Shown here: positions 1 through 5,705 of the stretch, piece by piece
Layout of the letters: each line of letters opens with the position of its first letter
Position numbering within the stretch: the stretch's first letter is position 1
Origin: Kiritimatiellia bacterium
Lineage (GTDB): Bacteria; Verrucomicrobiota; Kiritimatiellia; RFP12; UBA1067
DNA length: 6,886 nt
Direction: 5' to 3'
Assembly (NCBI GenBank): GCA_017411125.1
Contig: JAFPNP010000011.1
Span: 1 to 6,886, forward strand
Made by a program: the position numbers and the translations under genes
The notes under the pieces: generated by a model
Databases searched by the model: none
The model's input: the letters and a program-made list of their open reading frames with translations, nothing else
What the model was told of the DNA's origin: nothing

Positions 1-146
1 ATCATGTATTCCTCGAGCCGTCCGTTCTCCAGCACGGCGACGCGCGTTTCTAGTTTTTCGATGTTGACGACGATTTCGCGCTTGACTTTCTTCTTGCGGA
101 AGAAGCCCGCGACCTTTTCGACTACGGCTTTGATTATCGATGCCAT
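1..146 (-). CDS. rng: Ribonuclease G/E family protein, N-terminal fragment (continues beyond the left edge)
   Basis: Only the first 48 codons are in the window. After a lysine-rich leader the translation reads REIVVNIEKLETRVAVLENG (residues 23-42), followed by RLEEYM. This matches the start of RNase E/G proteins, where a basic residue and EIVVN open the catalytic domain and ETRVA(x)LENG(x)L(x)E leads into the S1 RNA-binding insertion. Family members are endoribonucleases acting on 5'-monophosphorylated RNA in mRNA decay and rRNA processing; the catalytic residues lie outside the window. The ATG is supported by an AAAGGAG ribosome binding site 5 bases upstream. The gene follows rodA by 43 bases on the same strand, and rng (cafA) is also next to the mre genes in E. 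coli, which supports the call. Unusually, residues 2-23 look like an amphipathic helix (hydrophobic at 4, 5, 8, 9, 12, 15 and 16, then RKKK) not present in E. coli RNase G. RNase E versus G cannot be decided from this fragment. Confidence 0.85.
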   Translation of the reverse strand, partial: MASIIKAVVEKVAGFFRKKKVKREIVVNIEKLETRVAVLENGRLEEYM

Positions 147-151
147 GTTTT

Positions 152-158
152 CTCCTTT
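152..158 (-). promoter_or_regulatory. Shine-Dalgarno site of rng
   Basis: On the minus strand AAAGGAG lies 5 bases before the ATG at 146. It fixes the start of the partial RNase G/E gene and puts the amphipathic leader (residues 2-23) inside the protein. The rest of the 43-base gap between rodA and rng is AT-rich, with a small tandem TTCACA-TTCACA (162-173). I see no convincing promoter or terminator there, so rng probably shares the upstream transcript. Confidence 0.75.
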
Positions 159-189
159 GATTGTGAATGTGAATTTCAGAATGGAAATG

Positions 190-1371
190 CTACTCCTCCG
201 GGCCGTCTTCGCCGGAAGGTTCGGCGTCGTCGTGGACGGCTATGCTCTGCACGATGCCGAGCGCTGCCATGAGAACGACGAGGAAGGTGCGCCCCGCGCT
301 TATGAACGGAAGCGGCAGCCCGGTTATGGGAACGAGGCCGACGGACATCGCGACGTTCACGTACAGGTGGCAGAACACGAGCGTGAGCACGCCGATCGCG
401 ACGAGCCGCCCTCTGTCGTCCATGCATCGCGCCGCGATGCGCAGACCGGACGCCAGTATTCCGAAAAAGAGAGCCAGCATTTCGAGCACGCCCATGAACC
501 CCCATTCTTCCGCGAGCACGGCGAAGATGAAGTCGTTCATCGAGACGGACGGCGGCAGGTAGCCGAGAAGTTTCTGGGCGCCTTTTTTCAGCCCCGTGCC
601 CCACACTCCGCCAGAGCCGATCGATATCTGCGCCTGGCGGAGGTTGTATCCGGCGCCGCTGCGGTCGGTATCCGGGAAGAGGAACACGCGAAGGCGTTTT
701 ATCTGGTGTTCGCGCAGCGGGACGTATCTGTATATCTGCTCGCGTCGTTCCGGATCCGTCTGCCGTTCGGCGCGGTCCACCGTCCAGAGCAACGCGCCGG
801 CGGCGAGGAGGATCGCCGCGACAAGCGTCGCGATGCCTTTCGTCCAGACGCGCGCGGCGAGGAGGATTGCAAGTACCGACGGCGCCAGTACGAGCGCCGT
901 GCCGAGATCCGGCTCTGCCAGCACGAGAAGGGCGGGCCCTCCGAGAATCGCCATGCCGGCCAGGAACCAGCGGAAGCCGGAGCGCCCCGGCGCCGCGAAC
1001 ACGTGCGCGGAGAACAGTATCACGGCGAGTTTCGCGATTTCGCTCGGCTGGAAAAACCAGAGCCAGCGGCGTCCGCCGAAACGGTCCGTGCCGACGAACA
1101 GCACCGCGACGAGCATTGCGCACGAGAGAGCGAAGACGGGCGTGGCGGCCCAGTCGACGAGCTTGCGGTAGTCGAGAAGGGCGAACGCCATGTAGACGAA
1201 CAGGCCGACGGCGGCGGTTTCGGCATGGACGCGCCAGAGGTTGCGCAGCGTTTCCGTCGGGCGCACCGATCCAGCGGAGTTGATGAACACCACGCCGATC
1301 GCGATCAGCGCGACCATGCACGCGGACATCGCCCAGTCCATGCGGCGGATTTTTGCGAACAGTTTCCTCAT
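190..1371 (-). CDS. rodA: RodA, SEDS-family peptidoglycan glycosyltransferase of the elongasome
   Basis: The 393-residue polytopic membrane protein has the usual RodA length. RodA polymerises lipid II into glycan strands in the inner membrane together with PBP2. Family landmarks in order: RRMDW just before the first membrane segment (about 13-33); FQPSEIAKLAV (107-117); EPDLGTALV (153-161); the periplasmic loop with GYNLRQAQISIGSGGVWGTG (241-260); LPPSVSMNDFIFAVLAEEWG (272-291), where Asp280 aligns with the essential Asp of E. coli RodA (HTDF motif); and NVAMSVGLVPITGLPLPFIS (339-358). Two places deviate from the common form: the HTDF region has one extra residue (SMNDF), and the common SYGGS after PFIS is SAGRT (358-362). 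The ATG lies 4 bases after the mrdA stop with only a weak ribosome binding site, so translation is probably coupled to mrdA. The acidic tail (380-393) is probably cytoplasmic and unstructured. FtsW or SpoVE are alternatives by sequence family, but the partner gene next door is PBP2, so RodA is strongly preferred. Confidence 0.95.
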   Translation of the reverse strand: MRKLFAKIRRMDWAMSACMVALIAIGVVFINSAGSVRPTETLRNLWRVHAETAAVGLFVYMAFALLDYRKLVDWAATPVFALSCAMLVAVLFVGTDRFGGRRWLWFFQPSEIAKLAVILFSAHVFAAPGRSGFRWFLAGMAILGGPALLVLAEPDLGTALVLAPSVLAILLAARVWTKGIATLVAAILLAAGALLWTVDRAERQTDPERREQIYRYVPLREHQIKRLRVFLFPDTDRSGAGYNLRQAQISIGSGGVWGTGLKKGAQKLLGYLPPSVSMNDFIFAVLAEEWGFMGVLEMLALFFGILASGLRIAARCMDDRGRLVAIGVLTLVFCHLYVNVAMSVGLVPITGLPLPFISAGRTFLVVLMAALGIVQSIAVHDDAEPSGEDGPEE

Positions 1372-1375
1372 CGCG

Positions 1376-3256
1376 TCAGTCCGCCCTTTCCAACGCAGAT
1401 CCCGACGACGCGGACGCCGTCGTCTCTTCTTCGCCGAACACGTGCGCGAGCACGGCGTGTACGCGCGGCGCCACCGTGCTTCCGCCCGACTCGCCTCGCT
1501 CCACGAGCATCGCCATCGCGACGGTGGGCGACTCGTACGGCGCGAAGGCGATCACCCACGTGTTCTTGCGCCGCGTCGCGCCCGTTCCGATTTCCGCCGT
1601 GCCCGTCTTGCCGGCGCACGACACCTTCAAGTTGAATCTCCGGCGCTTCGACGTTCCGGGCGCCGGATCTTCCCAGCGCGTGAGTATCCTGCGGCCCGTG
1701 CCGCGCTCCACCACGTCGCGCATCCCTTCGCGCACCAGCTCGATGTCTGCGGCGGCGTATGGCACGGTGCGGACGGGTTCCGGCGGCGGGGCGTCGTCCT
1801 GCCGCGCGAAAAGGTATGGCGTGAACACGCGCCCGCCGTTCGCGAGCGCCGCTGCGACGACGGCCATCTGGAGCGGCGTGACCAGCAGCATGCCCTGGCC
1901 GATGGACATCTGGCACGTGTCGCCCGGATACCAGCGTTCGTTGTACGCGGAGCGCTTCCATTCGTTGTCCGGCACGATGCCGGCGGTCTCGCCGCCGAGA
2001 TCGATTCCCGTCCGCGATCCGAGGCCGAACGCCCGCGCCGCGCCGATCACCGCGTTCGTGCCGACTGCCGTGCCGAGATTGCAGAAGAACGTGTTGCAGC
2101 TTTTCTGCAGCGCCGTGCGAATGTTGATCGGGCCGTGCCCCCATCTGTCCCAGCAATGGAGACGCAGGTCGCCGAGCACGTAGACGCCCTTGCAGTCGTA
2201 CTCGTCGTCTGGCAGCCACCCGCACGCGAGCGCGGCGAGAGCGGTCAGCGGCTTGAACGTCGAGCCGGGCGCGTAGGATTCGGATATCGCGCGGTTCTGG
2301 AGGCGTTTCGCCGGCGCGTTCGTGAGCGCGGCGTAGGTTTCGGCGGCGATGCGCGGCACGCAGTCGTTCGGGTCGAACGCGGGCGCGGAAGCGAGCGCGA
2401 GCACCGCGCCGTCGCGAGGGTCGAGCACGACGCCTGCGCCGGTGGCGCCGGCGAGCTGTTCTTCGAGGACGGCCTGCAGGCCGGCGTCGATCGTCAGGCG
2501 CAGGTCGAGCCCGGTGGACGGCGCGACGTCGGCGTCGAGGTCGGCCTCCATCATCGCTTCGCGCTGTCTGGTGGGACGGAACCCGCGCGCGTCCACGCGC
2601 ACCTTGCGTTCGCCGGCGACGCCGACGAGGAAGCGGTTGTAGTAGCTTTCCACGCCGCTGCGCCCGCGCATGTCCGGTTCGAAGAAATGCGCGCTGTCGG
2701 CGTCGTCCGGCCTTCCGCGTCCCGTGAAGCCGAGAACGTGCGCGGCGAGCTGTCCGCGAGGATAGACGCGCTCCGGGATCGTGACGTCCTCGAATCCCGG
2801 GAAGTCGCACGAGTTTTCCGCGAAGCGGGCGAACGCCGCGTCGTCCACGTCTTCCCAGAGCGTGAGCGGCATGGCCGATCTCTTTTCGAGGTGGCGCTCG
2901 ATGCGCGCGCGCGTCAGGCTTGCCGGACGAGCGAGGCCGATCGCCGCCGCGAGGCGGTCCACGGCGTCTTCGATGGCGGCGACGGTGTTCGACGCCGCGC
3001 CGCGTTTTTGGAACTCTTCGATGTTGCACTGTATGCAGTGGCTCGGGCGGCACGTCGCGAGAGTTTCGCCGTTGCGGTCGAGGATGCGCCCGCGCAGCCC
3101 CGGCACGCGGATGCGGCGCGTGGCCTGCTGCTTCAGGCCGGCGCGGAACTCGCCGGTGTCCACGCATTGCAGCCTGAACAACGCGCTTCCGAGCACGAGG
3201 AAGCCGAGCAGGTAGACCGCTCCGAGCGCGGCGACGAACCATCGGGAGGTCTTCAT
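1376..3256 (-). CDS. mrdA: Penicillin-binding protein 2 (class B transpeptidase of the elongasome)
   Basis: This 626-residue protein (E. coli PBP2 is 633) cross-links lateral-wall peptidoglycan in the periplasm and activates RodA. Visible parts: an N-terminal membrane anchor (about 7-27); the pedestal start RGRILDRNGETLA (55-67); RVYPRGQLAAHVLGF (163-177); GVESYYNRFLVG (201-212); then the transpeptidase domain with the acyl-enzyme serine in STFK (Ser332, Lys335), SCN (Ser386-Asn388) and KTGT (550-553). All three catalytic motifs are intact. IGQG (452-455) and the conserved MAVVAAALANGG (464-475) are also present. Cys355, Cys368, His374 and Cys387 occupy positions like the zinc site reported in Acinetobacter baumannii PBP2. 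The start is the ATG overlapping the mreD stop (ATGA), with AAGGAGG 5 bases upstream, the best ribosome binding site in the cluster. Upstream in-frame codons run through mreD and are not needed. FtsI is less likely given the GHG/SCN region and the neighbours mreD and rodA. Confidence 0.96.
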   Translation of the reverse strand: MKTSRWFVAALGAVYLLGFLVLGSALFRLQCVDTGEFRAGLKQQATRRIRVPGLRGRILDRNGETLATCRPSHCIQCNIEEFQKRGAASNTVAAIEDAVDRLAAAIGLARPASLTRARIERHLEKRSAMPLTLWEDVDDAAFARFAENSCDFPGFEDVTIPERVYPRGQLAAHVLGFTGRGRPDDADSAHFFEPDMRGRSGVESYYNRFLVGVAGERKVRVDARGFRPTRQREAMMEADLDADVAPSTGLDLRLTIDAGLQAVLEEQLAGATGAGVVLDPRDGAVLALASAPAFDPNDCVPRIAAETYAALTNAPAKRLQNRAISESYAPGSTFKPLTALAALACGWLPDDEYDCKGVYVLGDLRLHCWDRWGHGPINIRTALQKSCNTFFCNLGTAVGTNAVIGAARAFGLGSRTGIDLGGETAGIVPDNEWKRSAYNERWYPGDTCQMSIGQGMLLVTPLQMAVVAAALANGGRVFTPYLFARQDDAPPPEPVRTVPYAAADIELVREGMRDVVERGTGRRILTRWEDPAPGTSKRRRFNLKVSCAGKTGTAEIGTGATRRKNTWVIAFAPYESPTVAMAMLVERGESGGSTVAPRVHAVLAHVFGEEETTASASSGSALERAD

Positions 3257-3759
3257 CGCGCCCTCCTTTCCGGCGGCGGCCCGCCGAATCCCGCGAACGC
3301 CTCCGCCGCCGGCAGGAACGCGAACGCGAGCGCGCCGGCCGCCGCCGCCGGAAGGGCGCTTGCGCAGAAGCGGACGAGAAGCGGGCAGCCGGGCGGAAGC
3401 ACGCCCCAAGACGAAAGCCACAGCTCGTGCACTGGCGCGGCGATCATGGCGGCGACGGCTCCCGCGCCGGCGGGCGGCATTCCGCGCGTCAGCGGGCGCG
3501 CGAAGTACGCGGCCGTCGCCGCAAGCAGGGCGAAGCACGTGCAGCAAAGCGACGGGATGCCGTTGAGCGCGTCCTCGAACGCGCCGCACGCCGCCGCGAC
3601 CGGAACCCATCCGTGCGCCGGACGCGACGCCGCGTACATGGCGTAGACCACGAGCATCGGCGCCTTCGCGCCGCCGAACGACGGCAGAAGCTCCTGCATC
3701 GACGCGGCGGCGACGAGGCAGAGAAGCGTGAAGCAAATCTGGACGGCCCTAGTCTGCAC
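3253..3759 (-). CDS. mreD: MreD, membrane component of the Rod complex
   Basis: A 168-residue, very hydrophobic protein with five to six predicted membrane segments (about 6-22, 33-46, 50-65, 70-86, 98-112 and 127-150), the length and topology expected for MreD. The sequence is little conserved in this family, and the call rests largely on its place between mreC and mrdA. The motif GAFEDALNGIPSL (59-71) resembles the family's G-x-x-x-D-x-(L/x)-x-G-x-P/L stretch. MreD helps connect MreC, PBP2 and RodA to MreB. Start: a GTG at 3759, inside the last codons of mreC (11-base overlap), puts the first membrane helix near the N-terminus. The first in-frame ATG (3834) would add 25 polar residues and overlap mreC by 86 bases; the next internal ATG would remove the first helix. 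No clear ribosome binding site precedes the GTG, so reinitiation after mreC is likely. The end overlaps the mrdA start as ATGA. Confidence 0.85.
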   Translation of the reverse strand: MQTRAVQICFTLLCLVAAASMQELLPSFGGAKAPMLVVYAMYAASRPAHGWVPVAAACGAFEDALNGIPSLCCTCFALLAATAAYFARPLTRGMPPAGAGAVAAMIAAPVHELWLSSWGVLPPGCPLLVRFCASALPAAAAGALAFAFLPAAEAFAGFGGPPPERRAR

Positions 3760-4603
3760 GGCGAACGAACACGTTTTCGAGGGAGAGGAAGTCGACAGCC
3801 GGCTCAACGTCGCCCTCCTGCTCCAGTTTCGCATCGTCTCCGCGCACCTCGTCCTTGAGGAAGCCGACCGTCAGCCCGGGAGGGAAAACGCCTCCGAGCC
3901 CGCTTGTGATTATTTTCGCCCGCGGCGGCGGAGACGACACCTGCCGCGCCACGTTCCGTATGCGAAGAGGATGGACGACGTAAAGGATGGAGGTTTCGGT
4001 GGACGCCACGGGCGTGTGCCCGCGTCCGTACAGTATGCCGTGCGCGGCGGCGGACGCTTCGCCGGTCTCGACGTCGCACGCGACGCGCATGGAAGGATCG
4101 GTTATCAGGCGCAGTTCGCTCGTGTTGGGCGTCACGTTGCCGATGCGTCCCACGAGCCCGTCCGGCGACGCCACGACCGCGCCCGTGCGCACTCCGGCGA
4201 GCGAACCGCGCCCGAGCCGCATGACGCATGGATTGCCCGCCGACGCGCCGTGCGAAAGTATCGGCGCGCAGATCCAGCGGTTCGTGCCGAACCTAGCGGC
4301 TTCGCCGGGATCGTCCAGGCCGAGCAGTCGGCGCAGGCGTTCGTTTTCGGCGGCGATGCGGCCGGACTCTGCGCACGCCATGCGCAGACGGTCGATCTCG
4401 TCTTTGAGCCGCGCGTTTTCCGCAAGCGCCGAACCGGCGGCGAAGAGCGCTTTCATGCGGCTGCCGACGTGCCGCGAAAGCCAGTTCGCCCCGTTTTCCA
4501 CGGGATACACCGCCTCCGCCGCGACGTCCGCGCCGCAGACAAGCCACAGCGCCAGCGCGAGGACCGCGCCGCAGAACGCCATTATGCCTTTTCTCTTCGT
4601 CAA
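3749..4603 (-). CDS. mreC: MreC, periplasmic scaffold of the Rod complex
   Basis: A 284-residue protein with the MreC layout: short basic N-terminus (TKRK), one membrane anchor (about 8-25), a periplasmic coiled coil (about 55-95, with ENARLKDEIDRLR and AAENERLRRLLGL), then the beta-domain. Diagnostic stretches are GLVGRIGNVTPNTSELRLIT (149-168), ITSGLGGVFPPGLTVGFL (232-249) and VEPAVDFLSLENVFV (266-280). MreC self-associates in the periplasm, binds PBP2 and activates it. The start is a TTG at 4603, preceded by GAAGGAAGGA; the ATG seven codons later is too far from that site and would remove the basic residues ahead of the membrane helix. The ribosome binding site forms the 3' arm of a predicted hairpin (4606-4625). 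The combination of TTG and a masked site predicts lower translation than mreB. The C-terminus overlaps the mreD start by 11 bases. Confidence 0.94.
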   Translation of the reverse strand: MTKRKGIMAFCGAVLALALWLVCGADVAAEAVYPVENGANWLSRHVGSRMKALFAAGSALAENARLKDEIDRLRMACAESGRIAAENERLRRLLGLDDPGEAARFGTNRWICAPILSHGASAGNPCVMRLGRGSLAGVRTGAVVASPDGLVGRIGNVTPNTSELRLITDPSMRVACDVETGEASAAAHGILYGRGHTPVASTETSILYVVHPLRIRNVARQVSSPPPRAKIITSGLGGVFPPGLTVGFLKDEVRGDDAKLEQEGDVEPAVDFLSLENVFVRRAD

Positions 4604-4605
4604 AA

Positions 4606-4625
4606 TCCTTCCTTCGCCGGAAGGA
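4606..4625 (-). promoter_or_regulatory. Stem-loop covering the mreC ribosome binding site, followed by TTTT
   Basis: On the minus strand TCCTTCC pairs with GGAAGGA around a GGCGAA loop: seven Watson-Crick pairs, extendable by two G-U pairs. The 3' arm is the purine-rich Shine-Dalgarno of mreC, and TTTTG follows at once, its last three bases being the TTG start codon. The element fills most of the 32-base gap between mreB and mreC. It could act as a translational brake on mreC, as a weak intrinsic terminator or attenuator after mreB, or as a 3' stabiliser of an mreB message. The stem is short and only half GC, so strong termination is not expected. The pairing is seen directly; the role is inference. 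Confidence 0.55.
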
Positions 4626-4635
4626 CCGCCCCGAC

Positions 4636-5667
4636 CTACGTCCGCCTGTTCTTCGAGAGGAAGTCAAGTTCGCTCATCACGACGCCCGTGCCTTCCGCCA
4701 CTGCTGACAGAGGATCGTCCGCCAGGGTGACCGGCAGCCCGGTCTCCTGGGATATCAGCTTGTCCAGTCCGCGCAGCAGGGAACTTCCGCCCGAAAGGAC
4801 GATGCCGCGGTCGACAAGGTCGGCGGCAAGTTCCGGTTCGCAGTTTCCCAGCGTGTCGCGCACGGCTTCCACTATGCGCGAGACCGGTTCGGTAAGGGCG
4901 TCGCGGATTTCCTCCGAAGTGATCGTCATGGTCTTCGGCAGTCCCGCCACAATGTCTCGTCCGCGCACTTCCATTGTCTGTTCGTGGCCTGTCGGGTACG
5001 CGGATCCGATGGTCATCTTTATGGATTCGGCCGTGCGTTCGCCGATCAGCAGGTTGTAGACGCGCCTCATGTGGCTCACGATGCATGCGTCCATCGCGTC
5101 GCCGGCCTGGTGGACGCTGCGCTGATGCACGATTCCGGCGAGCGAGATGATCGCCACCTCGCACGTACCGCCTCCGATATCCACTATCATGCTGCCCGCC
5201 GGCTCCGAAACCGGGAGGCCCACTCCGATCGCCGCCGCCATCGGCTCTTCGACCAGGAACACCTCGCCCACGCCCGCAGCGTGCGCCGCGTCTTCGACCG
5301 CGCGCTTTTCGACTTCAGTGATGCCTCCGGGAACGGCGATCACGACGCGCGGCTTGATGTATTTGCTCCAGAAGCGCTTGGGGCAGACTTTGTTGATGAA
5401 ATAGCGCAGCATGGCTTCGGTGATGTCGAAGTCGGCGATCACGCCGCTCTTCATCGGGCGGATGGCCATGATGTTTCCGGGCGTGCGGCCAAGCATGCGC
5501 TTGGCGTCGTCGCCTACCGCGAGCACGCGCTTCGAGCCTTCCTCGATTGCCACGACGGAAGGTTCGCGCAGCACGATGCCGCGGTCCTTTACGTGTACCA
5601 GCGAATTCGCCGTTCCGAGATCGATGCCGATGTCGGTGGAGAAAAGTCCTTTGAATTTGGAAAACAT
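4636..5667 (-). CDS. mreB: MreB, actin-like cell-shape protein
   Basis: A 343-residue protein (E. coli MreB 347) that polymerises with ATP into membrane-bound filaments guiding lateral-wall synthesis. The N-terminus MFSKFKGLFS is a short amphipathic segment like the membrane anchor of Gram-negative MreB. Actin-fold motifs: phosphate 1 DIGIDLGTANSLV (12-24), TPGNIMAIRPMKSGVIADF (62-80), VIAVPGGITEVEKRAV (109-124), EVFLVEEPMAAAIGVGLPVS (135-154), phosphate 2 MIVDIGGGTCEVAIIS (160-175), LIGERTAESIK (207-217) and the adenosine motif GIVLSGGSSLLRGLD (288-302). Small deviations from the usual sequence are QAGD (187-190) for the commoner GGD and GGSSLL for GGGALL. The ATG at 5667 is fixed by the universal MreB N-terminus; the reading frame stays open further upstream, but that part is a shadow of the GH127 gene. 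There is no Shine-Dalgarno sequence, and a consensus TATAAT ends only 6 bases before the ATG. First gene of the Rod operon. Confidence 0.98.
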   Translation of the reverse strand: MFSKFKGLFSTDIGIDLGTANSLVHVKDRGIVLREPSVVAIEEGSKRVLAVGDDAKRMLGRTPGNIMAIRPMKSGVIADFDITEAMLRYFINKVCPKRFWSKYIKPRVVIAVPGGITEVEKRAVEDAAHAAGVGEVFLVEEPMAAAIGVGLPVSEPAGSMIVDIGGGTCEVAIISLAGIVHQRSVHQAGDAMDACIVSHMRRVYNLLIGERTAESIKMTIGSAYPTGHEQTMEVRGRDIVAGLPKTMTITSEEIRDALTEPVSRIVEAVRDTLGNCEPELAADLVDRGIVLSGGSSLLRGLDKLISQETGLPVTLADDPLSAVAEGTGVVMSELDFLSKNRRT

Positions 5668-5673
5668 GGCAAT

Positions 5674-5702
5674 ATTATACGCGAATGGATTGAATTGTGC
5701 AA
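5674..5702 (-). promoter_or_regulatory. Sigma70-type promoter of mreB (predicted leaderless start)
   Basis: On the minus strand a -35-like TTGCAC (5702-5697) is separated by exactly 17 bases from a perfect -10 hexamer TATAAT (5679-5674). Six bases (ATTGCC) then lead to the mreB ATG at 5667, so initiation at the usual distance of about 7 bases falls on the A of the start codon. The promoter occupies nearly all of the 38-base gap after the GH127 stop (5706) and stands out as AT-rich within GC-rich DNA. No intrinsic terminator for GH127 is visible here, so read-through from upstream is possible. Confidence 0.75.
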
Positions 5703-5705
5703 GCA

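Noticed and set aside
162..173. Tandem TTCACA-TTCACA (minus strand) between rodA and rng as a possible operator or repeat
   Set aside because: Only two 6-base units in an AT-rich 43-base spacer, with no nearby promoter elements; chance is sufficient.
147..189. Possible separate promoter for rng (CACAAT as a -10)
   Set aside because: No acceptable -35 at 16-18 bases upstream (ATTTCC), and the hexamer matches only 4 of 6.
209..230. CCTTCCGGCGAAG near the end of rodA, similar to the mreB-mreC stem-loop
   Set aside because: The second GGAAGG arm is missing here, so no equivalent hairpin forms; it encodes ordinary codons of the acidic RodA tail.
4..1635. 543-codon open frame on the plus strand, opposite rng, rodA and the end of mrdA
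   Set aside because: Low-complexity charged translation, no ribosome binding site evidence, and antisense to conserved genes on the minus strand.
1241..3646. 801-codon open frame on the plus strand, opposite mrdA and mreD
   Set aside because: Its translation is Arg/Ala/Glu/His-rich with no recognisable domain, and it lies exactly antisense to two well-supported genes. Long antisense frames are expected in GC-rich coding DNA.
3728..5059. 443-codon open frame on the plus strand opposite mreC and part of mreB
   Set aside because: No domain or motif, and it crosses the ends of two conserved genes; a compositional shadow.
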